A stretch of DNA of 64,000 nt. Source: Myxocyprinus asiaticus. Its lineage: Eukaryota > Chordata > Actinopteri > Cypriniformes > Catostomidae. The first letter of the stretch is position 1. Every line of letters begins with the position of its first letter. Positions 11,897 to 24,359 of the stretch are shown in pieces. The position numbers were made by a program, and so were the translations under genes. Location: positions 17,639,501 through 17,703,500 of the forward strand of contig NC_059351.1 of the NCBI RefSeq assembly GCF_019703515.2, written 5' to 3'. The notes beneath the pieces are model-generated. The model had not been told where the DNA came from. It made no database searches and saw nothing but the letters and a program-made list of their open reading frames with translations.

Positions 11897-13273
11897 TAGG
11901 GCTGCTCGATTATGGCAAAAATCTAAATCATGATTATTTTGATCAATATTGAGATCACGATTATTTAACATGATTGCTCATTGACTTTGGAAACATCATG
12001 CATTTATTGAACTTAAAAATAAATAAATATATTATATATTAAGCCATGTCGCAATGTGTAATTTTGAGTAATCCAGTCAGTGAATTAAATATATTATAAA
12101 TAAAAACTACTTCATCTTATATAATTTTCTCTTTATTTACAACTTGACAAACATAGTCAAAGTAAAAAAATGCCACATTTCAGTCTGATGAAGTGCACTA
12201 ATCTTCTTTTCTTTTTATTAATTTCTTTTTATTATTATTAATAACTTTCATCAAAAAAACTTAACATCTTCTCAAAGCAATGCAACAAAGAAAATTATAT
12301 ATAAATAAAAAGATATATCCATAAATAAACACTTAATTAGGCTCTTAGTGTTTTAGTAATCTAACAGAAATTTAGAAAGGGTATTGATGTGTATTTTAAA
12401 AACCCAAATGACATCGAGAGAAACCATAATGAGTAGCGGGTGTGATCTGCGCTTTTTATGTCACTGGAGCACAAATGAAGGGATGACTTCAATACTCACA
12501 CACACTTGTGTGTTTCAGACTATGTACACAACACCGCGCAAAACACAGCTGCGTGAGTTTGGATGGGAAGCATGTTTGGAGCATGGAATGAATGTCATTG
12601 AATTTGCTTTGCCGGTAGCTCAAGTGAAATTTCGGGCCGCAGAAGCGGATTCAGTGTCATTTTTTCTCGCGTTCTAGACAAGCTTTTCATCTAATGACGT
12701 GCAGCTATCAGTGAAAAACCATGTGTTTCATTATTTCCACCAGTCTCACGTGAAGCCCTGACCACTGATATATATACGCACATGAATATATTATCAACAT
12801 GCACAATGTACAAACCTTGCAAATTGCTGTTTTCTGCTCGGTATCACGTTATCTAAAGCCAAACCAATTCCACAACATGGAGGATGCACTTTTTATTTCA
12901 TAATCTCCTCTCATCTTCACCTTGAATTTGAGAAATGAGCAATCGCATCACCTCACTCCATTTATCCGACAGAGAGTGTAATGCGTACGTGTTATGTGCT
13001 GTACACATTTCTCATGTGGCAATTTTGCGTTACCACGATAGAGACGATAATCCAATCCTGGCGGGGAGCGAGTTTGGGCTTTTAGGGAGGGGTGAAAGCA
13101 GACCGCTGTAAAGGAAAGGGGTGTGCTAGATTTATAACACAAGGCCAGACGAGAGCATCATTGCAACACGAAATGTGGCACAATAATAGTTTTATCTCGA
13201 TTATCTTGTTTTCATAATTGTTGGAAGCCAAAATCATAATTGAAACTAAAATTCGATTAATCGCCCAGCCCTA
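11897..13273. mobile_element. hAT-type DNA transposon, non-autonomous
   Basis: The ends are inverted: TAGGGCTGCTCGATTATGGC on the left, and the reverse complement of the right end reads TAGGGCTGGGCGATTAATCG. The element is flanked by 8-bp direct repeats, TTGTGAGC (11889-11896) and TTATGAGC (13274-13281), which differ at one position. An 8-bp duplication and this terminus are typical of hAT elements. The 1377-bp interior has an open frame at 12384-12677, but I recognise no transposase domain in it. Confidence 0.75.
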
Positions 13274-13281
13274 TTATGAGC

Positions 13282-14380
13282 CACATCTTGTATTGCACTC
13301 ACCCATTGCTCAATTTATGACGGTGATATGCTGCTGTAATGGCTTAGATTGCTAGAGGGCGTGCAGTGATAGAAGAGGAAGTGACATGTTGTCACAGGTG
13401 CACAGATGCAGAAAAGATAATTGCGCAGCGGGTTCGACTATAAGAGACAGACGTGTCAACATCGCTGCCATAACAGCTGATCCCAAGCCAGGTTCGTCAA
13501 TTTACAGATGATAGATCGCCACCAAACCTGCTGGAAAGAACAGGTCACAAATCAGCAGCGATGGACGGGCTCATTAAAAAGGGCATCTACCTCTATGTGA
13601 CTGACAGTGAAGGGCCGCACATTTCTCACTCTCATATTCTCAGCTGCGCTCGCTGCAGGGCGCATCACAGATGACTTACTTTATCAGTTCAAACCTCACG
13701 ATGACAGTTGCTCACTCCACGATGTGGTGCGAAATGCCGACAGGGGGTCTTCACTAGCTCACTTCCTTCACCCAGTGACATTAGATACTGTTACATCTAC
13801 ACGCTGTGTAAGGTTAAGCTGTCTGGCATGAAGTTGTTTAATATGTATTTATTTTCATTTTGCTTACTATAATTAGGAGCTGTTGTTGGTTTATTTTTAT
13901 TTATATTTTGCAAAAAGCCACTTGAGGATTGTGTGTAAAAGTGATTTTACCATGGTTAAAGGAATAGGTCACCCCAAAATAAAAATTATGTCATCTTTTA
14001 TATACTGTATAATATATATTACAAATGGCAAGGGCTTTTTAATTGCCAATGTAACCCAGGGAGGACAGAGACTGACCTTGACTTGGAACTTGTGGTTCAC
14101 CAAGATCATGTGTGAGCCGCACGGGGACTATGACATGAAATTCAAGCCATCTGTTGGCCTACTGAGCAATACTCTGCCTTTTTATTACCTATTTTATTTT
14201 ATGGCCAAACTGTGGCGTCAAACTGTGATCAGTTTTGATTTGTAAATTAAACATCCAAACACTTACAATTCCGCAGAGAAGCATTTCAATAACAGATTGA
14301 CTGATAATCATCGTACATTTGTTTTGCAGATATTCACAATTTTCACCATTTAAATTGCAAAACAATTTTCGTAAATGTAA
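13282..14380. other. Candidate conserved non-coding blocks
   Basis: The stretches 13320-13830 and 14040-14220 are complex, GC-balanced and non-repetitive. The short open frames here show no codon pattern or domain I trust. They are candidates for klf7 intronic enhancers by texture alone. A fragment of palindromic family 2 (TTAAAGGAATAGGTCACCCC) sits at about 13958-14005. Confidence 0.3.
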
Positions 14381-14383
14381 TGG

Positions 14384-14880
14384 CAGAAATAATAATAACT
14401 AAATAATAATAATTAATTTTCAATAGTATTATTTTTATTGTGCATAATAATAATTATATTTAATTATGTTTTAAGTATTATTTAATGATTAAATAATTAT
14501 ATAATTTTATTATTATTAATATGAATAATAATGTAATAATAATAGCAAATGTTGAAATGCATTATTTCTAATGTGCATAAAAATAATAATTATATTTAAT
14601 GATATTTTAAATAATTATAAATTAAATAATTATTTAATTGTATTATTATTATCATTAGAATTATTATTAGCTTAGCAGTTAAACAGACATAGTCCAAACA
14701 AAGAAAAAAAAAAAAAACTTTTTCATAATAGTAATGGCAGATATACAGTAATACTGCTACTACTAATAATAAAATGATAATTAGTATTATTATTTTGATG
14801 TCCATAATAATAGTTATTTTATTTTAAGTATTTTCATTATTTAATAATTATATATATATATTTAAATGTTACATGTTATT
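14384..14880. repeat. AT-rich imperfect repeats
   Basis: Dense AATAAT/ATTATT sequence in which a block around 14437 (TGCATAATAATAATTATATT) recurs in altered form near 14570 and 14797. It is simple-sequence-derived, and the minus-strand open frame within it is an artefact. Confidence 0.6.
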
Positions 14881-17138
14881 CTGTCTTCTGACACCTGCAA
14901 ACAGGCATATTTATTGAAAACAATTGAATGAACAGTGCAGGACCAATAAGAACAAACCTAACCTAATAACCTATTCTAAACAAAATTCACCCAGTAAAAG
15001 TTACCCAACATATTATAGGCAAACAGTCAGGACTGAAAATAATTAACAGGTAAGCAAGTCTAAAAATAAAATTGGCAGAGACCTTGTGCATGTTTTGCGA
15101 CTTGCATTAGATATACTACAAAATATTACAGCTGTTCACTCAAAAAAAAAGTTAGCCAATAAATATGATTAAAAAACAATAGCTAGGATAGAAATAGAGG
15201 CCTATGATAAACGTAAACCTAATATATTGTCCTAAAACATGACATCCACTCACAGAATAACCACTTAAACAGCTGGCATTTCTTTGAAAAGTAGCCTACT
15301 TGATGAACTGGCAGGGAAAATATAGGCATACCTAGCGTACAATAGCCATTAACTGCTGACTCAGACCATACATTTTTGTTGAGCAAAATTAACGTGTCAA
15401 CATGGTCCGGTGACAGTTAAGACCTGACTCACCTGCATCGCGAACCCCATTGTAATCAATGATGCTGTCTACACTGGAAGCGTCCGTTGAAGCATGTCGC
15501 ACCGACAATAAATGGATGCCCCGTCTATTTTGCGCTGCACGCGCTGGCGCTCCTGCTGCAAGACAAATGGACCACTTTAGAACATTCGCTTTGACGTGTC
15601 CACTGCAGACAGCCTCAAGCTGTTGCAGTGCGGTGTGTAAACGGACGATCCCGGTGCAGATAGGTGAGGTGATTAATCCCTGAACTTGAGAAAATGTCAG
15701 TTTGCCTGGAACAATAAACCTACGTTCACACTGCAGCTGATGTGGCCCAAATCTGATTTTTCAGAAAAGCTGTAGGCACGCAGAGGTTTAAAGAGGACTA
15801 AAGTGTAAAAACAACCATAGTAACTTGCCATCAGTTTTGCAACTCTGCTTCCCGCACCACGAACAGTGATCCCCATTGATACTTTGCTTCTTTTGAGAGA
15901 GGACATTTTTCAGCCACAAGAGAAAGGGATCTGGCTGGAAGCAGCATGTCTTCCCACTCATGGCACGTGCCGAAAAATGCAACATTAAAGCACTAAAGCA
16001 ACATTTGCGCCATGCAAGGGAAGGTTGAATAACACTTGTTTGGGTGAAGAGTATCAGTAATGCTTTGTTGATATTAAGGCCCGATGAGTATTCCGTATTA
16101 ATATAGAAAAATCAAATTTCTGATGATTATATAGTTATTATTTTGTGAAAAAGCAGAAAAATCTATAATTAAATATCTGTTCTGCTGTATCAGACTCTTA
16201 TTAAATAATCAATATTGCTCGGTAAACACAATATCAGTCCATCTCATATGCAAATGCTTTGAACATGTTTGTCATCCAGTTTGTTACACCTAAATCAGAC
16301 TGCTCAATGCTCTGCAGTGGACGCATTCAATTTGCTGCCATTTTAAGTAACAATATCTCCTGAATATCACTTCCTCAGGGCCTGCGGAAGGAGTGGCGAT
16401 GAGAAAAGGATGGCGAGAAAAAAAAATAAAGCATTAAGAAAAAAATTGGTCATCTGGTCTCTCTTTCCTCAATTCTCATGTCCCAGATGCTTCACCTTCA
16501 AAAATGTATCTGCCCTTTCCTCTGACACACAAACACACATGCGTGCAGTCTGTCCCTCGCACCCTGTCTGCCCTTTCCGGATATGACATGAGCTCACACA
16601 AACTGTCCTCGAACACTGTCTGCTCCTGTTCCTGTCATACATGTGATGGGTGACACGCCTGACCATTGAAGCCCTGTAGCACACTAGAAAATCAATCCCT
16701 TCCATGTTGGCGTGTGTCCAAAGGGCCCATACAGAGTGCACCGCTGCAAGCGTGCTGAGCTGAGACTTTCAAATGTCATTGGTTGAAATGCGATTTAGCT
16801 GAGAAATATACACGGATATACACACACCCCTCAGCAGTGTCGCTTAATGTAGAGTATCTTTGTACTGCTTCATTTAAGTGACTAATTACCCATCAATTCA
16901 AGGCACAGTGAGAAACTGTGTTTGTTTTTGTGAAAAGACAGAGGCAACAGATTTTTAGAAGTACAAATATTGGTTTTAAATTTCATGCACATTAAAGAGT
17001 AGTGTGTGCTAATTATTTTTAGGAGCTGTTTTTGATTTTTGCCTGTAGTATTTCTATGTGTGTGTTCGTGAAACACTGTGTCTAAACCAGACATATAAAT
17101 AATTAAAGTTTTTTCCTAACTATCGCGATGAGTGATAG
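14881..17138. other. Unassigned intron-1 sequence
   Basis: No supported gene. Around 15700-15780 there is a GTTCACACTGCAGCTG motif like a fish hAT-derived MITE end, but I found no partner end. The stretch 16360-16800 is moderately complex. Confidence 0.25.
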
Positions 17139-17990
17139 TCAAGTCATTTTTATTTGTATAGCGCTTACAACACACATTGTTTCAAAGCAGCTTTACAGAA
17201 AATCATGCTTTAACAGAAAATGAAACTGTAATATCTACTGTATAAAGTCATCATTGTGCTGTTTGATAAAAAATAATTGTAAATTGTGTATAAAAATAAA
17301 TAAATAAATAAATAAGAAAATAATATTGTATTTAGAATCCCAGTGAGCAAGCCGAAGGCAACTGTGGCAAGGAACACAAAACTTCATAAAATGGATAAAT
17401 GGAGAAAAATAACCTTGGGAGAAACTAGGCTCACCATGGGGGCCAGTTCCCCTCTGACTAAACAGCATGTATATAATGCCAATATTAGTTTTAAAAACCT
17501 TTAGTTATTTTTGTATGTGTAGTGCAAGTCATGGTTTAAAATTAGTAAACTAAGTGTTAAGGGTTAGTGTTTAAACAACAAGATTTTGTACGAATTGTAA
17601 GATTAATTAATAATGTCTTGGAAGTCCATCCTGGATTAACTGCAGAAGTTCGCATAGATGCATTGTCCTTTGTTAGTTGGCTAATGTAGGCTTTTGTTGG
17701 CAATTAATTGATAGTCTATGTATTCTGTTTTAAGAGTGTAGTCCATCAATGGACCAAGGTGATGCAGTCAGAGATCAGTGAGGTGCATCGCAGTTCAACT
17801 GGCAGGTCATTTCGGTGAAATTCGGTGAGGTCCATCCTAAATCCAAGGTTCAGGCTGTGTTACATGAAGTATCCCATCTCTTACGGTTAAAGGTGGCATC
17901 AGTTCATCCTCTGCAGTCCATCATAGTAGACTGAAGTGATGTCTGGCTGGCACAGGCTGCAGTTAGTCATCATCATTGGACATTTTATTG
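17139..17990. repeat. Dispersed repeat with TTTATTTGTATAGCGC start
   Basis: The segment opens with AAGTCATTTTTATTTG then TATAGCGCTTACAACACAC and later has the AGCAAGCCGAAGGCAACTGTG and CCAGTTCCCCTCTG blocks. I recognise this series as a common high-copy fish repeat. An AAAT microsatellite lies inside (17292-17316). Coding potential is not evident. Confidence 0.5.
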
Positions 17991-18006
17991 GTTGTTTGGT
18001 TTCTAT

Positions 18007-18335
18007 AGACCTTATTCACCGTCGTGACATCTTTGATTTTTAACGGGAATGAAAACTGTGAGGGATTGACTTTGGGGGATTGACATGTCTTCAATACCAC
18101 ACATGGAACAAAGCTGAATAAAGTTCCTACTGTAGATCCCATCTGATTTTTCACAACTCATATTGTCTGGAGTGTTTTGTTTATGAAATGTTCTTGGAAA
18201 GATTTTTTTAATGTTTTGTCTTCGGAAAGTTCCAAAACACTTTTAACTGCAGTACAACCCACTGAAGAGACACTACGTTTATCCCTCACAGCCTCATTGT
18301 CATTCCCGTTAAAAATCTAAGATGGTGCTGCTCTG
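18007..18335. mobile_element. Palindromic MITE, family 3 copy 1
   Basis: The left arm AGACCTTATTCACC, then GACATCTTTGATTTTTAACG, is matched in inverted form near the right end (CATTCCCGTTAAAAATC). The same arms and centre occur at 46203-46535. The right terminus of this copy is degraded. Confidence 0.6.
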
Positions 18336-20225
18336 TCTATGTCTGTGAAATCTCACTGGTCCAAAATCCCACTCCTAACTTTACATTAATGCTACCTTCA
18401 TGTGCTGGTGCATTCTTGTATATTTCTTGAGGAACTCTTATTTTGACACCGTAATACATTTGCTATAGCATATTATATGATGGAATTTTGGTCAAATACA
18501 TTATATTTTCTCAGTGCACAGTGCGTAAATTAAAGCACCGGTGCTAAAATATCAAAGCTAAAAGAAAAAAAACATCTTTATAGATAAAGAATTGACATGT
18601 AATCACAGATTTGCATATATAAACTAGCTGACAACAATTCTTCAGCAAGAAACTACATAGCCTATGTTTTTCTAAAAGAGAACAGCAGATTCTTTCCAAC
18701 ATTTGTTTAGAAAAGTCTATGTTTAAGAATAGTGTGTCAAGTGAAATGACTAGCCTATTTCAAATTATCAATTTTCATATTGCTTAGAGGTACTGCAATG
18801 ACGTGATCAAGACAGTTATGTAAAGATCTGTATTTCCAAACTGTAGCATTTCTGTCAGCAATAAATGCCATGCATTCTGATGTACTTAGATATTCCACAG
18901 AACTAAGTGCTGAGTGATATTTCAGGTAATATCAATTCAGCTATGCTCTGTTTACCCAACTCTCCCGAAACCTTCAAGTTCAGGGCTGACATTAAAATGC
19001 TTTTAACGCTGAGAAAATGGCAGACGCTCCTTTTATAAAACGACAAGCAAACAGTATTGCCTAGCAACAGAAGCTGCACCGAACTGCCGTCATGTTTGAA
19101 GCTAGAAATTCAAGATACAATTAAGAGGGCCAGTTTGTCTGAGATGATAGGTTACTGTTTTTATACCATGTTTAAAAGGTTTGGGTCATGTTATATCTTG
19201 CATTACTGCATTATATAAATTTTTATTCATAACCATTTTCCACCCTCAGTATGACACTTGGAATTTAAGAGGCTGATTCTGCTACAGAACTTTGAAGACT
19301 TCTATATGTAAATGACCTATGTTTTTATTGGCTAGCCTCCATGTATCTGTGTAGTTCACACTGTCCTTTATCGAAGAAGGCCAAGTTTCTGAATGTTGAA
19401 TGGGTATGAATATGTAAATATAGGAAATGTAATTGAAGATGTTCACAGGGATGATTTCTGAACAAGACATTTTCTGCAAGCTGTACTATTTTTGTGTCAT
19501 CTGAGAGCCAATTTTCAAAAGTATTTCTTTCCTTGTATGGCAAAGTCAACAGTCTTGAATTGCATAGTGTGAAATGCTTATTGACAGCCAATTAATTGTC
19601 ATCATGATGAATCGTATCCTCCAACGAAGTTCTGGTAGTGTCAGAAATTTGTGCTAAAGAAGTAAGAAAAGAAACCTTCAGAAAGACTTAAATCCAAGTC
19701 TGATGGCTCTCTCTCTTTCTGTGAAGAGCCAGTTTTGCTCTACATAAAGCGCTCTAACAAGCTATTCAGGCCAGGTCTGTTTCTTCAGCTCTGGAGAGCT
19801 CCAGTCTAGCCTGTATAATCAATCACAGTGTAACCATCTATTCCTGAAGTCCTGCTGAAACAAATGATATGCAGTAGCAGTCTCAGTACCCAGTTAACGG
19901 TCCAGAAAGGGGTTACTCTAAAAAAAATCCCATTGCATTGCATTCCATGTTGCACTAATGAGGTAGTTTAGACTGGATAATTATCTTGCATCTAATTGCT
20001 TGTGTTGTTAAATTGGGTTGGACTTTGGAAAACAGAGGGTCAAAAATAACTGGAACACTACTGGATAAAAATTATAATCTAGTATAAACTAACAAAATAT
20101 ATCTGTTGCAGTATTACAAATGTCACAAATTATCGCAAATATGAAAAATAAAGGCAAACATTACGATTTTATGACTGAAATAAATGGACATCATTCATGA
20201 AATACGAGCAGAACTAATTTCTGTT
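18336..20225. other. Unassigned intron-1 sequence
   Basis: AT-rich DNA without recognisable genes or repeats. The small minus-strand open frames near 19.3-19.6 kb have no domain content. Confidence 0.25.
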
Positions 20226-20925
20226 TAAATTGAACGTTTCATTTAGAATGTTTTTACGAACGAACTGTCACTTTTATGCAACAATTTACATAAGAATTAT
20301 TTTACTATTTACGTAAGGATGGTTTTAAGAACCAATTGTTGCGTTCATGCGACAATTTACATAAGAATGGCTTTACAAACAAATTGTTGCATTGCGACAG
20401 TTTACTGTACATAAGAATGGTTTCCAAGCGAATGATCACATTCATGCATTAATAAACATGAGCATGGTTTTCTGTACTAATTTCTGAAGAATGTTTTTTA
20501 CAAACAAATTGTTGCATTCATGTGACAATTTACATAATTATTTCACTATTTACATGAGAATGGTTTTATGATTGGATTGTTGCATTGTGACAATTTACAG
20601 AAGGATGGTTTTCAAATGATTTAAGAACAGTTTTATGTATAAATTGTCAAATTCTTGCATCAATTGACATGGGAATGGTTTTACACACTAATTACAGAAG
20701 AATGTTTTTGTAAGCAAATTGTTGCATTTATGCCACAGTGTACATAAGAATGTTTTTACAGTTTATGTAAGAATTTTTTTATGAACATAATTATTGCACT
20801 CATGCAACAATTTACATAATGATTTTACTATTTACATATTTCAAATATTGTATGAATTGTTGCATTTATGTGACAATTTACATAAAAATGGTTTGCAAAT
20901 GATTTATTGAACAACAGTTTAACAA
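20226..20925. repeat. Degenerate minisatellite just upstream of klf7 exon 2
   Basis: The phrase set ACAATTTACATAAGAATGG, TTTTACGAACAAATTGTTGC and ATTCATGCGAC recurs about eight to ten times with substitutions and small indels (units roughly 60-95 bp). The array ends about 175 bp before the exon 2 acceptor site. Confidence 0.7.
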
Positions 20926-21099
20926 ACAAGTGTAAAATCCAGTTGTTTTCAAAAGGTATTTCTTCTAATCTAAAACACATGCTAATTTAATGCTGCCATG
21001 ATGTTAGGTATTTCTTGCCTCTCTATGTTCAAGATTGGCAAAAACCATTTGAAGAAATGTTTGGGGTAATAACAACTAAACATTAATCTTTTTCTTTAG

Positions 21100-21712
21100 A
21101 CATGCTTGGAGTTGGAGCGCTATCTTCAGACAGAACCCAAGAGGCTCTCCGATCTTTTTGACGAAGAACTAGATGGCTTCCTCACCCCCTCCTTTATGAA
21201 AGAAGATGGTGATGAAGATCTTTTAGACCCACTCCTTCCCAGCCTCAACAACCCCCCCAGCCCTCCTCCTTCTCAGCTCACCCCATGTAAAGAACCCCTC
21301 TCCTCCTCTCCCTCCACTTTGACCTCTCCAGACATTACTTTAGGGGTCAACGCCGCCCAGCTGAATGCTGTCACCTCGCTAACACCGCCCTCATCCCCGG
21401 AACTGGGCCGTCACTTCATCAAACCCACCCACACACTGAGTGCCTCTCCTGATGGGACCCTCACGCTAAAGTTAGTGGCCCGAAAGGTGGGTTTGGGTAC
21501 CGCCAAGCTTGTGGCGGCCCACCCTCTTCCACTTTCTCCGCAACATGGGAGCAGTGGTGCGCAGAGCGACGGGGAGCAGAGTGGCACCTGCACCATGGGA
21601 AATGGCGAGATGGCAGAGAACAAGAAGAGGGTCCATCGCTGCCAATTTAACGGGTGTCGGAAGGTCTATACCAAGAGCTCACACCTCAAGGCACATCAGA
21701 GGACACATACAG
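21100..21712 (+). CDS. klf7: KLF7 coding exon 2: acidic/regulatory region and zinc finger 1
   Basis: KLF7 is a nuclear C2H2 transcription factor that binds CACCC/GC boxes and acts in neuronal development. This exon follows a pyrimidine tract and AG (21098-21099) and opens with TCLELERYLQ, the conserved KLF6/7 start of exon 2. An acidic stretch follows (DLFDEELDGF, KEDGDEDLLD), then proline/serine-rich linkers, the KLF7 signature LNAVTSLTPPSSPEL, DGTLTLKLVARK, a basic ENKKRVHR segment and finger 1 (CX4C, HX3H; first Cys codon at 21640). The exon ends in phase 1 before GTAAGC at 21713. KLF6 lacks the LNAVTSLTPPSSPEL/TLKLVA pattern, so klf7 is preferred. Teleosts may have two klf7 copies; I cannot say which this is. 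Confidence 0.92.
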
Positions 21713-22280
21713 GTAAGCACATACAATGGGCAGTATATCGAATATGAACAATGTGGCCTATTCGTGATGATTTTGCTGACAATGTGTACTGTATTTAAGG
21801 AGAAGCGTGTAACTTCTGCACCATAATTACAGTTTTCAAACAGTTTTCCTCAAAACTTCCTTGTCCCTCTTTGGTCAGAGTCAGACAAACAGATGTTGCT
21901 GTGTTGGGCTGCTCGGGATGCTCAAATATATAACAGTATTTTAAAAATGCCACAGAGCCTCATTGTTTGCACTTTTTGAGGGAATTAACCCAAAAATGGC
22001 TTAGATAGTTGTCTTTTTTTGAATTGTAAGTTATCTGAGAAAGTATTTGAACATAAGAAATGTACTCATTAAACCTTTAAGCAAAATTGTGACAATAGAA
22101 ATTATTTTAATTGGCTTTTTATTTGCCCATTTAGTTTTCTAAAAACCAAGTCAGTTTTAAAAAATGCTTAATGTGTTACCACAGGCAATGCTTGTTCCTG
22201 CCCAAAGTAACGAGGACTTGATCTCATAATTTGTTTTACGTAGTGTTGTTTTACGTAGTGTTTAAATAACTTTACGGTTT
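21713..22280. other. klf7 intron 2, 5' part
   Basis: The donor GTAAGC lies at 21713-21718. The remainder to the first MITE is AT-rich and shows no coding sequence. Confidence 0.5.
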
Positions 22281-22733
22281 CAGTTCAAGCTCAATCGACA
22301 GAATCTGTAACATAATGTTCATTACCACAGAAAATAATTTCAACTTCCACTTACAATGGAAGTGAATGGGGCCAGCCCAAAAGTGAAAAATTGCACATCG
22401 TTTCAAAAGTATAGGCACAAATCGTTAACATTATACATGTTAACATGATTTAAGTGTGATAAAATCACTTGCCAACCTTATCTGTGTAAAGTTATACACA
22501 ATATTAGAAACTTTGTTGCCTTGACAACGTAATGTATAAGCCCTGTAAGCAATTTAACCACACTAAATTAATGTAGAACAGATATTTCATCATACTAAAA
22601 TCATGTTACCACATTTAATGTTTACATCTTATGGCTATACTTTTGAAACAGTGTGTATTTTAACATTTATGGACTGGCGCCTTTCACTTCCATTGTAAGT
22701 GCCTTACTGTAATCACGATTTCTGCTTTTAATT

Positions 22734-22775
<42 letters not shown>

Positions 22776-22873
22776 TAACGAGGAATGAGTTGAAATAATT
22801 TTTTGTGGTAATCAACATTGTGCTACTAATGCTGTCAATTGAGCTAAACTTGTACTGAACCCGGAACATTCCT
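22281..22873. mobile_element. Palindromic MITE, family 1 copy 1
   Basis: The left arm (CTCAATCGACAGAATCTG, CACTTACAATGGAAGTGAA) and right arm (CACTTCCATTGTAAGTGCC, TGCTGTCAATTGAGC) are inverted copies. The same family lies at 25458, 27906 and 29438. A pure T run of 35 bases (22739-22773) sits in the right arm. Non-coding. Confidence 0.65.
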
Positions 22874-23567
22874 TCAATTGCAGTTAATCACAGCTCCCAC
22901 TGCATTTTGCTGTTTAAATAAACCCTTCACCTGCTCTTGTAACAGTGACATAGAATACGTTCAGAAATACTTAGTTAAACCACTTTCATCATTAATTGTC
23001 TAAATCTAACTTAACACGAAAAACGACAAGCTGATGTACAGTAATTGATGATGCTTTGCAGTCACTATGGCAGCATGCCTGTGCAACCCCCTTGGCTGCA
23101 AACATTTTCTCAAGGTTGCAACAGTACTTCCTCAGCAAATTCGAACAGTGCAGGAAATGGCCATAATTCTCTGTCTCTTCGATCTCAATCCAAAAGCACT
23201 CAGACTGCTGTCTCAAAGCTGTCTGCCTAGTGAATAACTGCCACATGATGGATGGACTGGCTGGAATGAGACGTATTTGCCTATATATTTCTCTACATCT
23301 GCTCTCGGCCCGTTTACACACCAGAGCAGTTCTTCAGCCCTCAAAACACAAACATGCAACATGCTAAAGGTTCCCTCTGATACTTCAGAAATTGTTTTGG
23401 GTGGACATATTATTTCATGAGAATTGAGAGTCCAGAACACAGAAAATAAGGCCACTGGCAAAGCATCATTATCAAACAAGTGGAAACCAAGTAAACTGTG
23501 AAAATGGCTTGAAGAACATATGATGTAATACGCTTATAATCAAGATACAATATCTTAAAACAAGTCT
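22874..23567. other. klf7 intron 2, unassigned
   Basis: Mixed-composition DNA. Short opposing open frames here have no recognisable domain. Nothing else supported. Confidence 0.25.
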
Positions 23568-23935
23568 AAAGCAACAGTTCACCCAAAGATGAAAATTCAG
23601 TCATTATTTATTCTCATTCCAATTCAAACTCATATGCTGTTATTTTTTTCTGTGGAACACAAAAGGAAAAATGTGAAGAATCTTCATACAGCTCTTTTCT
23701 TCACAATGACAATTCATAGTGACCTTATTTGTCAAGCTCAAAAAAGCCTTTTTTAAATCAAATACGCTACAGTGGAGGGGAAGATTTTTAGCAAATAAAG
23801 GCTTACATTCAGCCTGTACTTCTCACAAAAATTTTGAATGGCTTCAGAAGACATAGAATTTAACAGAGTCAGATGGACTACTTTTATGTTCTTTTTTTGT
23901 AATTTTTGTCGTTTTTTTTGGAAAACAGCTAGGCG
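23568..23935. mobile_element. Palindromic family 2 copy
   Basis: CAACAGTTCACCCAAAGATG, then GAAAATTCAGTCATTATTTA and the TTCTGTGGAACACAAAAGG block, match the family seen at 32471 and 35549. The opposite arm (CTTCAGAAGACATAG, TGGACTACTTTTATG) is also present. Confidence 0.55.
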
Positions 23936-24048
23936 AAGATTTTTCCAATTTTTTTAAATATTAATAGTTGTTATTTAAATTAAGTTAAAAATTATACAAT
24001 TACATTTATGGAATTTTGTTATGAAATTGAAATGTGTAAATCTTAGAA

Positions 24049-24052
<4 letters not shown>

Positions 24053-24123
<71 letters not shown>

Positions 24124-24130
24124 CATATAC
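24053..24130. repeat. (AT)n microsatellite
   Basis: About 33 uninterrupted AT dinucleotides (24053-24119) followed by ACATACATATAC. The minus-strand open frame across it is a translation of this repeat. Confidence 0.95.
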
Positions 24131-24359
24131 ATTTTGTTTTGTTTTTTGCACAGGGTTTGAAATGACATAATGTGCATAAATATAGACAGAAATTTTATTT
24201 TTGGGTAAAATATTTCTTTAATATCTTTTGCTGTTTTGCTTCTCACTTAACTTTCTCTTGTTTTAAGGATGTCTAAATGTTTATACCCCAAACAAGACAA
24301 AGATAGGCCTACTGATTATTTGCAGTGAAATCAGTACTTAAACATGCCCTGTTTTGATT

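Noticed and set aside
12384..12677. 97-codon frame inside the hAT element
   Set aside because: No transposase motif (no RW or C-terminal dimerisation signature) and no similarity I recognise.
13607..13831. 74-codon frame with hydrophobic start resembling a signal peptide
   Set aside because: No splice context, no homology recognised, and it sits in a candidate conserved non-coding block.
15697..15790. MITE-like end GTTCACACTGCAGCTG
   Set aside because: No inverted partner found within several kb, so an element cannot be delimited.
1..21099. klf7 first coding exon
   Set aside because: I looked for the conserved short N-terminal exon upstream of exon 2 and did not find it; it is presumably outside the window.
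24043..24246. 67-codon frame with a Tyr-Ile repeat
   Set aside because: It is a translation of the (AT)n microsatellite.
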